Shown here: positions 22,916 to 33,969 of the stretch, piece by piece
Numbering within the stretch: the first letter of the stretch is position 1
How the letters are laid out: every line of letters starts with the position of its first letter
Source of the DNA: Dryomyza anilis
Lineage: Eukaryota > Arthropoda > Insecta > Diptera > Dryomyzidae
Reading direction: 5' to 3'
DNA length: 64,000 nt
NCBI GenBank assembly: GCA_951804985.1
Contig: OX638132.1
Coordinates: 90,772,696 to 90,836,695 of the forward strand
Made by a program: the position numbers and the translations under genes
Notes under the pieces: generated by a model
Database searches by the model: none
Told to the model about the DNA's origin: nothing
The model's input: only the letters and a program-made list of their open reading frames with translations

Positions 22916-24080
22916 AGCCATTCCACACCAAATCGACCAAAAAAAGTCAAATTTGAGATTTTACATTTTCGATTTCAATAAAATTTAGGCAACTGATAAA
23001 GGGTATCCAGATATGTACTGACCAATTTTTTTTTATTTTTTCGTCCACTACTTCCAGAGATACAGTGGCTCAAACTTACAAAAAATGTGCCAAAAATCAC
23101 TTTTGTATGGTGGTTCATATTTAAATATGTCTTCAACAAGAAATGCTAGAAACTCCGCTGATGGCTCATTTTAAAGCTAATAGAACGAAATTTTAGAAAA
23201 AATAATTTGTAACTTCTAAACGTGAACATGTGGCCCGTGGTCATTATCCTTGCATTTCAAAATAGATGTCCTTAAAAAGGACCCTTTTTAAAATTCTGAA
23301 AAGAATCGTTTAATTTGGTTGATTTAATATAAATGCTCATGCCAAATTTCAAGATGGTATTTTGATAGCATCATATTTTAAAAAATTATTTTCTAAATTT
23401 TTATTTATTTTTTGTATTGAAAAAAAAAAATTTTTTCGACAGTAAAAGTTGCAATAATTCTTGAATCTATTTCTAATTCTGATTTCTGAAAATGGCGTCA
23501 GTTTTATCATATTGACTCTAGTTTTTGAGATATTGATTTTGGGATAAAGTTTTTACGATTTTCGAAAAATGGTATATATCTCAAAAATTGGAGACTATTT
23601 GGTGAAACTGACGCTATTTTCGAATTCAGAGTTACAAATACATTAAAAAATTATTGCAAATTTTACTTTAAAAAAAAAAATTCAATACAAAAAATATATA
23701 AAAATTTAGAAAATTAATTTTTAAATACGATGCGATCAAAATACCATCTTTAAATTTGGTATGCACATTTACATTAATACAAGCAAAATATGTGATTTTT
23801 TTTCAGAATTTTAAAAAGGGTTCTTTTTAAGGACATCAATTTTGAAGTGCCAGGATAATTACCACGTGCCTCATAATCAAGTTTAGAAGTTACTATCATT
23901 TCTACTTTAAGAGATATTGAAACATGAACAACCATAGAAAAGTGATTTCTGTCCCATTTTTTGCAACTTTGAACCACTGTATCTCTGAAATTAGTGGGCG
24001 TTAAAAATATCTTGATACCCTTTATCAGTTGCACAAATTTCATTGAAATTGAAGAAGGTGAGTTCCAACCGTTGGTCGAG
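22916..24080. mobile_element. Palindromic element P, most complete copy (~1.17 kb)
   Basis: Left end GCCATTCCACACCAAATCGA, right end GAGTTCCAACCGTTGGTCGA. The two ~500-bp arms are imperfect reverse complements: CTTCCAGAGATACAGTGGCTC at 23052 mirrors the ACCACTGTATCTCTGAAAT region at 23973, and GATGGTATTTTGATAGCATC mirrors TGCGATCAAAATACCATC. No ORF. The extreme right end seems truncated where repeat R1 begins. Other copies: 8476, 20775, 39131 and 48055. Confidence 0.8.
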
Positions 24081-24082
24081 TA

Positions 24083-24395
24083 GATGGAGATATCACACGA
24101 TATCGAACGTCAAATTGGACCAACATGGTAGGTAGATATCGAAACGTTTTGACGGAGTTTTTTCGATACGAGAACTTTTTGCAAATATCGAAGAAAAAAT
24201 GATAAAAGTTCAAGATTGCTGCGAAAAATATTGCTATATCGATTTGATAAATGTTTTATTATCGTATCGAATGTACGAAAATTACTATAAAATAGAATCG
24301 AGAAAGCAACGAGATCGAACTTTTTTTATCGAAGTTTTTCGAGAAAGCTTCGGGGCATCGAAGTTCTCCGAGACATGGCAGACTGGGCAGTTTTA
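24083..24395. repeat. Dispersed repeat R1, copy 2
   Basis: Same block order as 1576-1900, including ATCGAACGTCAAATTGGACC, ATGGTAGGTAGATATCGAAA and CCGAGACATGGCAGACTGG. It abuts palindromic element P directly. Unknown class. Confidence 0.65.
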
Positions 24396-25040
24396 CAAAA
24401 AACTGTAAACGCAATTTTTCTTTTAATTGTTAAAACTAATTAGAATATATCGATAGGTTTGTAAGATATTTGAATCTAAACTCGAAAAATATTGATTTTA
24501 TAGACAATTTTTGAACGATTTTTAGCTTTTTAGATATAATGCTAAATAAGAAAATGATTTATGGTTATGTAGTATATTATTCATGCTAATGATGACAATA
24601 ACTAACTTTCTTCTATCGGTTGTCATTTTTAAAATATGCCCTATCTACACAGTTCTACACTGTTTAAATTTAAAATGCTTGTATATTTTACATACATATT
24701 ACTGAAAATAGTCGTTTGTACCCCAAAGATGCTATTAGCGATATATACAAAATTGAAAGATGGTATACCCATGGCAAAAAATCGTGTTGGTTAATATCAT
24801 TATTTTTTAGATCAATGATAATAACAAGGTTGTCTAGAACTGGCCATTTATGTAAACAATTTGATTCATTTTCTATCTGAAATATATCCGATGATTCTTA
24901 AATTAAATTAGTCCTTTTATGATTTTAATTTCTGAGTTTACTCACTTTTCTATATGAATTGCGTCAAACTCTGAAATAAATTTAACTAATCTATCAAGTT
25001 ACTTAGTTCTGTAATGAATTTGATTATACTAAATTACATT
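24396..25040. other. AT-rich stretch, no feature recognised
   Basis: No supported structure. Confidence 0.4.
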
Positions 25041-25305
25041 AATAATAATAATAGTTTGGCCTTACAGTCCTATAAGTTAGGTACTCAAAGTGGTGGGACC
25101 TACAGTTTATTGCCGAATCCGAACGGCGGGTGAGAGCTTTTCATAGACAATGTTTTACTCTCGTAGGTTTACCATTTATTGCCGAGAGGTAGCGCGGTAT
25201 AGAAAAATATTGCTATGAAAAGATGTTGTTAGCTCCAGTCCAGGCTTGAATCGGGCACCTTTCGGCTCGCAATCCAACGCACTAACCACTGAGCTACCGC
25301 GGCTA
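25041..25305 (-). mobile_element. SINE-1 copy 5, internally deleted
   Basis: Reverse orientation: (AAT)n tail, TAGTTTGGCCTTACAGTCCT, body, then GAGCTACCGCGGCTA at the tRNA-like head. About 50 bp of the body (the GCCGAGCTCTCTCACC region) is missing compared with 33970-34285. Confidence 0.88.
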
Positions 25306-26776
25306 GTTGAATTAAAGTTCAACTGAATTAAATATGTCCTTTTCTAAAATCAATTTGTTCCTTCGTATTAGGTATGCCCAGTTTTGAACGAAATTAGGGG
25401 TTTCCAAGTTCGAATTCAATTAGTGCTTTTTATAATAAAGTTGACTGCCTCTTTCTGTATTTTATGTTAGTTTTCAAATTAAAATTTTCAACTGCAGAAT
25501 TCCATTTATTCATATCGGAAATCAATTCAAGCAGCTACTATTTGATTACAATCTGAAAATATTATAGAACTATAATATATAGTATAGAATTATAATACGG
25601 ATCGAAATGTGATAATTTTATGAAAAGCTATATAAAATTTATTAAAAAAAAGCTGCAATAAAATAATATTATAAATGAAATTAGGTTTTTCCGCGTCCGA
25701 ATGTAATTTTTTCTAAAAATATTTGATATAAATTATAAATTGTAGGTACTAAAAGATGCAGCCAAGCCATTTATATGACTCCCCTCACGCTTATCATCTA
25801 ATTCGACCGGTCGACCTTGTAGCTTCTTTTAAAGTTTATTGTCCTTTGCTCATATATTATATAGCAACGAGCATGTATTTAATTAATTTAATTTTACCAC
25901 ATCAATTCATGTAGCTGCTTATTTTAAATCAAATATATAAAGAAGACAAAATAATGAAAGCTTATAAAAAAAATTAAAACTAGTTCAGTTCATTTGTTTA
26001 TGGGCACAAATGCACTTTTTGCTAATTTTTATGTTAATTTTTTTATTATTTATTTATTTAAACATTTTGTATATAGTTATTTGATTTGAATATATTTTAG
26101 TTATTTTTGTGTTTAACTATTTTTGCCGGTTTTGTGCATTTTTATTATAGTGTGTTTTTGTATTAAACAAAACATTTATGTAAATAATACGTGTTTTTTG
26201 TGCATCGACAGCAGCAAGAAACAAATTAAATAAATACATATGTAGTTCTCCGATATTTATTAACATTTTTAGTTGTTTTTAAAGTAATATTTTAGTATTT
26301 AGTATGTTAAAAAAAAAACAATAAACACATTTGCTATTTACTATGGCTTTGAACTTGATTTTGTGCTATTTTCAGTTAAGTTGGTGATTTTTGCGCCATT
26401 GTCGTCATAGCAGATGCTTCGAATATGTTTGTGACAATTACGTTTAAAATGTATTTATTATTTATAAAACGTTTAAGCATAGAACGTTAATAAAATATAG
26501 CTTTGTATAGTATAATAATTCAAATATTGTATACTTTAAACTTTTAGGATATATTTTCTTTGTTTTTTATTTAAAATTGAAATAAAAACATTTCTGTGGA
26601 GTAAATTGTACAAAACCAATTCATCCCTAACAAAAATTCTTGCTCGGTTCATTCTTCCCTGAGTATCCGTAATATTAATTGTTTATATTAATAATTTTTT
26701 ATATTTAAACTCAAAGTAAAATGTTTTTTGAGACAAATATAATATCATTGGAGCTAACTTAGATGCATTTTCTTAC
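25306..26776. other. AT-rich stretch, no gene recognised
   Basis: No ORF of note, repeat or RNA structure was recognised. Confidence 0.4.
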
Positions 26777-27217
26777 ACTGCGTCGCCACTAATAGGGGAT
26801 GAAAATATTTCATCGTCTATTGGTTCTCTTGAGCACCGAAGGACCGTTGGGTGTGTAAGCCTGTTTTATAGGTATTACAATGGTAAGTGTTCGAGGGAGA
26901 TACATGGCCTGATTCCACCAGGTCGTGTGTCCTCTCGTTCTACTCGGGTATCGAACTAAGCCCACCCCTTCGTAGTTCACTCGGCTCTCAATAGAACCAC
27001 GCATTACCGAGAGAATTCGTTCTTCAGTCGCACGATACGTTTGTGGAACAATCTTCCCCGACATTTTTGATATTGGCAAGTTCAAAACAAACATTCACTG
27101 ACACTACTCCATCTTTCCCCCCTCCATTTAACCTATCATCCCTGCTTACGATCAACACTGTGCATTGCATGAATAGGGGGAATCCCCTGAGCGTTGGTTA
27201 ATTTGTAAAAAAAAAGT
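26777..27217 (+). pseudogene. 3' fragment of a non-LTR retrotransposon (reverse-transcriptase ORF C-terminus)
   Basis: The plus-strand frame through 26810 reads a C-terminal LINE ORF2 segment: a SLEHRR motif, a YYNGKCS motif and LIPPGR, then, after an in-frame stop near 26957, HPF followed by NRTTHYRENSFF, SRTIRLWNNLP. The pattern RT-x-RLWN-x-LP near the protein end is characteristic of Jockey/CR1/I-type elements. A 3' tail follows, ending at a poly-A-like run (27209-27217). It is 5' truncated, as usual for LINEs, and carries a stop and a frameshift, so it is dead. It resembles 41133-41412 and, more weakly, 56545-56700. Confidence 0.8.
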
Positions 27218-27780
27218 ATAAAAATTTGACACAACATGAATTCGTATATCAGGATTACGATGGTATTAATAACTCAATTTTAGTATATTTCGAGTTATTT
27301 TGATATTTCATATTGCCACAGATCTTATGTTCATGTTTATGACAGACAAATTTTGTGTTTATGTCGATAAAAACGATATGGTCCAATTATGTCAAAACAT
27401 TTTTTTGAAAAACTTATATCTTGCACTCGCATCATACTGTAAACTGATATTTGCTTTGCGAATTTATTTAATAAATTAGTTCAACGTTATTCAAAATTAA
27501 AAGTTGATGAAATAAAAATTTGTAAGTAATTATTTTGATTTGAATTTATTTTGAAACGTCGAAGTCATGGTAGACTTTATGGGGACATTTTGTTTATGGC
27601 AAGACATGTAGTGTCTCCACAATACATTTTGATCGTACAACAAAAACATTTTCATAAATTATGGCTAGTGGGAGACACCATGTTATATTTATAATTTAAA
27701 TGGTAATCAAAAGTTAAACTTAAATGAATGTTCAATGTTTATTATTATTATTTTATAAAAAAAAAACTAAGGAAATTATG
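27218..27780. other. AT-rich stretch, no feature recognised
   Basis: No supported structure. Confidence 0.4.
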
Positions 27781-28048
27781 AAGTCGGGTGAATTTTGATA
27801 GTTGGTGTTATAAAATTTAATTTCATTTGAGTACTAATGGGTAATTTCAATTTTTTCGGGCTCCACAAGTTAATAATATTTTTATATATTTACGTATTAA
27901 ATCAATATATATTTGGGAAAAAAACTTTACAGCGCTGGTATAAAAGAAAATTCACCCTTAGATGTCACTGTTATATGAGGTATTTGGACATAAGTAGTCG
28001 GTTCACAGGCCATAATCTACCGATCTTTCCTATTTTTAAGATCATACC

Positions 28049-29075
28049 GTCACTATCATGCCAAAGGGACGAATGTGAAATTTTTGACATTTGCGTTTTT
28101 TTACATTTTTGAATGTAGTTTATCCTCAAGTATGCTGTGCCAAAATCGCGTGTCATTTTATTGGGTATTTTTAGTCACAAAAGACAAAACCAAAAGGGCG
28201 AATTTGAAAAATTGGAAATCTTGTCATGCCAAAAGTGCGAATCTTTTCATTTTTTCGCCATAGCTTTTTATTGGTAGAAGATAAAATAGTAGTGTAAATG
28301 CATTTATTATTTGTTTTTAAAGCACCTATCGAACTGCATCACTATTTAAAAATATTTTGCCAAACATTTTTTCCTACAAATGGCAAATTAATGTTTGACA
28401 TAATATGTTTAATTAATGATGCAGATCAATAGGTGCTTTAAAAACAAACAATTTTATAACAAACAATTACATCACTATTTTATCTTGTACCATTAAAGAG
28501 TTATAGCAAAAAATTAAAAGATTCGCCCTTTTGGCATGACAAGATTTTCAATTTTTCCAATTTCTTCGTTTTTTTGCAATTTTATTGGTGCAAGATATAA
28601 TGGTGGTGTTGAGGTATTAATTGTTTGTTTTTAAAACACCTATCGAACTGCATCATTATTTAAAAATATTTTGCCAAACATTTTTTCCTGCGAATAACAA
28701 ATGGCAAATTAATGTTTGACAAAATATTTTTAATTAATGATGCAGATCGATAGGTGCTTTAAAAATAAACAATTAATGCCTCTACATTACTATTTTATCT
28801 TGCGCTAATAAAAAGTTATATTAAAAAAAACACAAATATTTTCGTTTTGATCAGGATATAGCCTCACAAAATCCGTATTTATAATTCAGTAGGTTATCCA
28901 AATCTAAAGATATTTTATATACGTTATAATAATTGACGAATAAACTAAAATAACAGAAAAAATTAAAGAAAATATAAATTTTTCTAATTTTTAAAGCACT
29001 TCAAACTTTAAAATTTGATTTCCCAACATTTTTAAAAATGCACATTCGCCCCTTTGGCATGACAATGACGTTACA
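28049..29075. mobile_element. Foldback cluster with GCCAAAGGG outer arms
   Basis: The outer arms CATGCCAAAGGGACGAATGT (28060) and, in reverse, CATGCCAAAGGGGCGAATGT (29035-29062) bracket two internal large palindromes. Similar GCCAAAAG-GCGAAT arms recur at 28190, 28228 and 28525. The whole could fold into multi-branched hairpins. No ORF. Confidence 0.7.
28262..28830. repeat. Two successive ~250-bp palindromes
   Basis: Palindrome 1 (28262-28510) and palindrome 2 (28585-28830) are copies of each other. Each has arms containing TAAAGCACCTATCGAACTGC and its complement GCAGATCRATAGGTGCTTTA, with a centre rich in TTTGCCAAACATTTTTTCC. Confidence 0.85.
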
Positions 29076-29082
29076 GCTTAGG

Positions 29083-29301
29083 TATATCGTTGGTAATACT
29101 GCAAAACCGCCTATCTACATTTTCGAATACCTTTTACAAAATGAGTTTTACAAATGAAACAAGAACTACTTTCAGTCTTAATTCTTATTTCATACAAAAT
29201 TATGTATGTCATAACTTATAATGGCATTTATCTAATTTATCCGATCAACATATCATTAAAAACCCGATTATAACACAAAGACGGTTTTGCAGTACCAATT
29301 A
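29083..29301 (+). mobile_element. GATAC-MITE copy 2
   Basis: Ends TATATCGTTGGTAATACTGC and ...GGTTTTGCAGTACCAAT. Interior AAATGAGTTTTACAAATGAA and TTATCCGATCAACATATCAT is shared with the copies at 16217 and 34601. Confidence 0.8.
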
Positions 29302-29854
29302 TGAGTTTCTTTGAGTTCCAAACTGAATAACCCTTACACTCTTAGAGTGTAGGGTATACAAATTAAATTAAATTAATTTAGACATATTTTTGAGTATTTT
29401 TTTTTTATAATTGCAATCAATTGGGAAACCTGGAGTAAAGTGTGACATGGGTCAATGTGGGAAATTTGTAATTTTTTAACATGTTTTTATACTTAGAAAA
29501 ATAAAAACAATTTTCAAGTGCTTCTTAACATGGCATTCATGTTTATAATTCATGTATATAATAAAATGAATAGCTTTTTATTGCAATTCGAGAAGTAGTG
29601 AGAAAAATGTGTTTGAACGTTTTTTTTTAGAGTTCTGTCAAAAAGTGTGAATTTTTATTGTTTTTTATTTAAAAATTATCGGTTGTGGTATATCTTTTAA
29701 AATACAATCAGGTTTTGAAAGTAATTTAATATTGCTTAAATGGTGCTCAGTTGTGATCAAATTGCGATATTGGAGTAAAGTGGGAAACACATTCTGGGGT
29801 TAAGTGGGAAACATAATATAAGCAATGTTTGATGTATTTTTAGTGAAAATATTG

Positions 29855-30235
29855 TTTTATATCAATTATTTAATTGGCTTTGCCAAGAAAAAACCAATGA
29901 AAAGCAACATTTTAACTTCGCCTAAGATAAGATCTGAATTGCAGAAGAAATGCGAGAAGGGAACCTGTATTCCGTAAGTGCAAAAAGTTAAATCATGAAC
30001 CTATTTGGTTATTTCAAAAGAATTTTATAAAAATTTTATATCAATTATTTAATTGGCTTTGCCAAGAAAAAAAACTTCAATGTTCGCTACAAACCAATGA
30101 AAAGCAACATTTTAACTTCGCCTAAGATAAGATCTGAATTGCAGAAGAAATGCGAGAAGGGAACCTGTATTCCGTAAGTGCAAAAAGTTAAATCATGAAC
30201 CTATTGGTTATTTCAAAAGAATTTTATAAAAATAT
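29855..30235. repeat. Recent 179-bp tandem duplication
   Basis: Units starting at 29855 and 30034 are almost identical (TTTTATATCAATTATTTAAT, CCAATGAAAAGCAACATTTT, GGGAACCTGTATTCCGTAAG, TTAAATCATGAACCTATT). Unit 2 carries a short extra segment CTTCAATGTTCGCTAC that unit 1 lacks. Confidence 0.95.
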
Positions 30236-30286
30236 TCAATTGTACTTTTTTCGGAGGAAAATCAAAACGTGTCCCACTTCATCCCA

Positions 30287-30494
30287 CACCCAGAAAAATA
30301 CTATATAAATAATAGTTTTTTACTATTAAAAATAGTCAATAGGATAAATTGTTGTTTTAATCGGAAAATACCATTAAATACTAGAAAATATCATGACATT
30401 GCCATTGAGTTTATACGAAAAGATTTATTTTTTGTATACTATTAAATCAATAATTGACCAATATTAATGGGATTTGAGGGAATACTTTTGGGTG
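30287..30494. mobile_element. CACYCAG MITE copy 4 (208 bp), 2-bp TSD CA
   Basis: Ends CACCCAGAAAAATACTATAT and ...AATACTTTTGGGTG. The flanking dinucleotide CA (30285-30286 and 30495-30496) is duplicated; the empty site is inferred from the matching terminus of the host element at 5343. Confidence 0.88.
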
Positions 30495-30514
30495 CAGGCT
30501 CCCCTATATATTTG

Positions 30515-31808
30515 CAGCAATAAGTATTTCCTTGCGTGTATTAACGAATAAATTAACTTAGCTCTTTTTTTTTAAATATATTTATTGTTTGTGGTCATAA
30601 TGAATTGACAAATTTATAAAACAGATTATGTATTTTTATTCAATACTTAATATTATTGATTTAGTAGTTTCGGTTTCAATATACGCGTTTAACTTGTATC
30701 AAATAAATTAATAATATATATGTATATTTTTAAATGTGGTCTAGACAGCGTTGCACTAAAATATTACTTTGTTATGTCAATAATAAATATATAAATAATA
30801 AGACGTACTATATATTTTGCATAAAATGAATCTATAATATTATAAAAAGTAAAACAAAAAGTTAATATTTAAGATCAAATGGTATGTGTAGGATTTGATA
30901 ATTTGCATTTATATTCGTATATCGTAAAAAAGAAATTATTAAGCTTGTTGATTTGGTAGTCAGAACATAATATAAACTAGAGAAAAATCACTAAATTGAG
31001 ACAAATTACGAAAAACACATATATTGAGTTTATTAACTAATACACTTGAAGAGATGGGTTCTTGAAATATGAAAAAATTCATACAAAATTGGATTTTCTT
31101 AAATAGCAATAACTTGGGAAATAGTTAAACTAGATAATTTAAACTGCGTTGTAAAGGTTATAAATATGTGCAAAACTGAGAGTTTAAAAATGTTAAAATT
31201 AAGGTAAGACATTATAATAAAATTCAAAAGAGAATATCTCAAAAACTCACATTTTTTTAATTAAAAAAATATATATATGTTGAAGAGTATTCTTTTGCCT
31301 ATAAATGGTAAAAATATCAGAGTGTTGTTCGATCTCGTTCACAAGTTATGTATAAAAATACAAAGTTGAAACTTTTAAAGTTTTTTTTTTATCCTATAAA
31401 ATATCATTAATTTCTGAGATGGTGTTGTCAAAATTAAAATATTTTCAGTTGATCAGACGTGGAGTCACCTATAATTAATGTATAGTATAATTTATATTAA
31501 TAAAAAGCCAAAAATTTGCGATTTCGAATGCCATAATAATGCCGTATTTGTCGATACGTAGTCCCTACACACAGGGAAACAATATGTTTTTCAGAAAACA
31601 TATTTAGCGTATTCACAGATTCATGGTATTGGGAAGTATGCCAACACTTTTCTGCTTGTTCAAATACTTCGTCAAATGAATGCAGCTGATTTTTATAAAT
31701 ATCATTAATATTCCTCGATTTGAAAAGAAAGACAAATAATGTGGCATTTTATGTGCACTTTCAATATTCAATTTTACAAGTTTTCTTCCTATCACACAAT
31801 ACGACACC
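30515..31808. other. AT-rich stretch, no gene recognised
   Basis: No coding or RNA feature. At 31567 the sequence ACACACAGGGAAACAATATG resembles, in reverse, the segment ending near 34485, so it may be one end of a large TIR element enclosing 31567-34485. I could not confirm this. Confidence 0.4.
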
Positions 31809-31885
31809 AAACGAGTTGGGAAAGTTAGGTCACATGGGTAAGTTCGGTCATATGGGGCGGATTTTTATGGTCGGTCGGGCCCGAC

Positions 31886-32896
31886 CATAGTTGCCAGTTC
31901 CGTGGGAAATTTCCCATTTGTGGGAATTTTTAGTGGCTGTGGGAAAGGTAATTCCCATGGGAATTTTAATGGCTGTGGGAATTTTTTTCCCACAGTTTTT
32001 TTTTATGTAACTGAATTTACGAATACACCAAATGTAAATTTAATGCTATCAACATTTCGAACGCACCGATTTGCAAAGTGAAATAGGATCAGTGAAGGCG
32101 TTAATTCAAAAATATTTTCTTGCGTATTTTAAACTAATAACCATAAGCAAAAACAGAGAATTGTGGAAAAATAAAAGAAACATGTATTTGTGTTTCAACA
32201 TCAAAATCTGCATAAATTGCAACAAAAATATAGCTGTTACAGAATCTTTGGCAACAGCACTCGCTGCATTAGCGCTCTTGGTATTAACAGATATCTTTTA
32301 TAATAAAGACAGTTCATCCGACAGCATTATCGAGTTGAAAAATAGTGAACTGCATCGCTTAAATATGGAAATCGATAACTCAAACGCAAGTGACGATGAT
32401 TATTTGGAAGAGATTCAAAAAAAAAAATAAATAAATAAATATTTTAAATAAAATGATTTAAAATAAATTGATTAACATTATATTATTTTATACAATTAAT
32501 TTAGCATATGCAAATAATAACACTCTTTTGAGACCCTACATTTGTTCAAGCTTTTTTATATGGATTTTTATTAATTTTGTGGTAAATTTTAAATCTATGC
32601 AATAAAAAAAGTGGTTTTTAATTTCCATCTGATTTTTATGTTCATTTTCTTGGTATATTTAAATTTATCTGGTATTTTTGAGTTAATTTTACTTTCTGTG
32701 GTATTTTTGTGGTAATAATTAATTATTGTGGGAATTTTGTGGTAATTTTCATGTGCTATGGGAATTTTTGTGGTAATTTTCATGTGCTGTGGGAATTAAA
32801 TCAACCAAAATTACCACGTGGGAATTTTTAATAATTCGTATGGGAAAAATGTTTTTTTTTTTTTATTTTTCGTGGGAATTTTGGTTGGCAACTATG
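31886..32896. mobile_element. hAT-type element, 1011 bp, 8-bp TSD GGCCCGAC, clustered subterminal motifs
   Basis: Terminal inverted repeats CATAGTTGCCA and TGGCAACTATG are flanked by perfect copies of GGCCCGAC (31878-31885 and 32897-32904). Removing the insert and one GGCCCGAC restores the mini-me-like hairpin seen in A1 and A3, which proves the boundaries. Both subterminal regions carry many copies of GTGGGAATTTT or GTGGTAATTTT (about 31910-32000 and 32590-32880), a hallmark of hAT transposase binding regions. The interior has one 119-codon frame (32071-32430) and no recognisable transposase. Confidence 0.88.
32071..32430 (+). CDS. Hypothetical 119-codon frame inside the hAT-type element
   Basis: I do not recognise this protein. 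The first 70 residues are basic and hydrophobic, with a short cysteine cluster (CFNIKICINC) around residues 42-51. Residues about 60-75 (SLATALAALALLVL) are hydrophobic. The C-terminal 40 residues are polar and acidic (NASDDDYLEEIQKK), ending in an A-rich run that becomes the stop. No BED zinc finger, RNase H-like core or hAT dimerisation motif is seen. It could be a remnant of a transposase exon, captured host sequence or chance. It is the only sizeable frame in the element, and the acidic tail has a composition unlike random AT-rich translation. Confidence 0.25.
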   Translation: MQSEIGSVKALIQKYFLAYFKLITISKNRELWKNKRNMYLCFNIKICINCNKNIAVTESLATALAALALLVLTDIFYNKDSSSDSIIELKNSELHRLNMEIDNSNASDDDYLEEIQKKK

Positions 32897-33602
32897 GGCC
32901 CGACTATGGAATACCCTTCACCTTTGGTGGGGATATTAACCCTCAGAATATTATTCATATATCAGAAATTTACGTCTTATATCCCCATAAATTAAAAAAA
33001 TTATATAAAGTATAAAAAACTAAAAAAAAAATTTGAAAAATGTAATTGGGCGGACCACGCCTATATTTAAAATTTTGAAAGGCTAATATTTCATAGATTT
33101 GATTTTAATAATTTACGGATCCATTTTCCACTATGAAAACCCGGGAAATAATGAAAAAAAAAAGTGGGCGCCCTCAGGCCCATTTTTGGACCACATATTT
33201 TTAGGTGAATTCTAACAATACCTTTTAAATTTTATAACTATACCTTGAATACTTTTCGAGTTATTAGTTCCGAAAGAGTTATATAAAAGTGACTTGTATG
33301 GGAGGTGGGCGTGTCCGTTGACCGATTTAGCGCATTTTCAAACTCAGTTCCTACTTTTGGCTAAAATATATCGAGACGAAATTTCATCGCATTCTGATCA
33401 GTATTTCTCAAGTTATTCTGTATTCGGTCAGCAAGACAGCAAGACGGACAGACAGACAGACGAACATGGCTAAACGGACTCGGGTAGTGATGCTAATCAA
33501 GAATATATATACTTTTCCATACCGGACACGCCTCCTAACGGGCGTTACAATGTATGCACAAAGTTAATATACCCTGTACTTCATAGGTGTAGGGTATAAA
33601 AA

Positions 33603-33969
33603 CATGTCTCAGGGCGACACTTAAATATAACACTTGTGGTATTTCACTTTTATAAGGGATGCCACAACAATTTGACGTTTCTGTGTTATGGCATACTTCA
33701 TGGTATGAAATCATACTAAAATACGAATAACTTTAAATACGCTAATTATCTTACAGGTTACTTACATGCATTTCTAGATTTTTATAATACATATTATAAT
33801 GTTAACATATTACCATCAGCCAAAATTCATGAAATGCATTCCTTATTAATTTGAAAATTTTGATAATAAATTTTATAGTAAATTATTGTCATACAGAGGG
33901 AAAATTTTATTTTGCAGGCAGCATACTATGTCTGTTACAATAAATTTTGAATTTTTAGACTATTAAAAT
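33603..33969. other. AT-rich stretch, no feature recognised
   Basis: No supported structure. Confidence 0.4.

Larger units (their letters stand above)
27781..29360 (+). mobile_element. Mini-me/DINE-like element, family B, copy B3 (degraded, heavily interrupted)
   Basis: The 5' half is visible at about 27800-28045 (GAGGTATTTGGACATAAGTAG, TCGGTTCACAGGCCATAATC) and the 3' end at 29310-29360 (GTTCCAAACTGAATAACCCT, GAGTGTAGGGTATA). A foldback cluster (28049-29075) and a GATAC-MITE (29083-29301) lie between. The microsatellite region is lost. Confidence 0.65.
29430..30514. mobile_element. GGGGAGC element, copy 2, with a MITE near its right end
   Basis: The left end GGGAAACCTGGAGTAAAGTG matches the terminus at 5343, and the right end GTGTCCCACTTCATCCCA...GGCTCCCCTATA is its reverse complement, split by a CACYCAG MITE (30287-30494). 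Repeated AGTGGGAAAC motifs occur at 29775-29815. No ORF. It contains a recent internal tandem duplication. Confidence 0.75.
31809..33602 (+). mobile_element. Mini-me/DINE-like element, family A, copy A2, split by a hAT-type element
   Basis: Starts AAACGAGTTGGGAAAGTTAG, and its 5' hairpin is interrupted at 31886 by a 1011-bp insertion. It resumes at 32897 and runs to the 3' hairpin and GTGTAGGGTATAAA. The conserved TGTATGGGAGGTGGGCGTGT block and GACAGACAGACGAACATGG microsatellite are present. Without the insertion it is about 780 bp. Confidence 0.85.

Noticed and set aside
26810..27094. 94-codon minus-strand frame
   Set aside because: It is the antisense shadow of a LINE ORF2 fragment readable on the plus strand.
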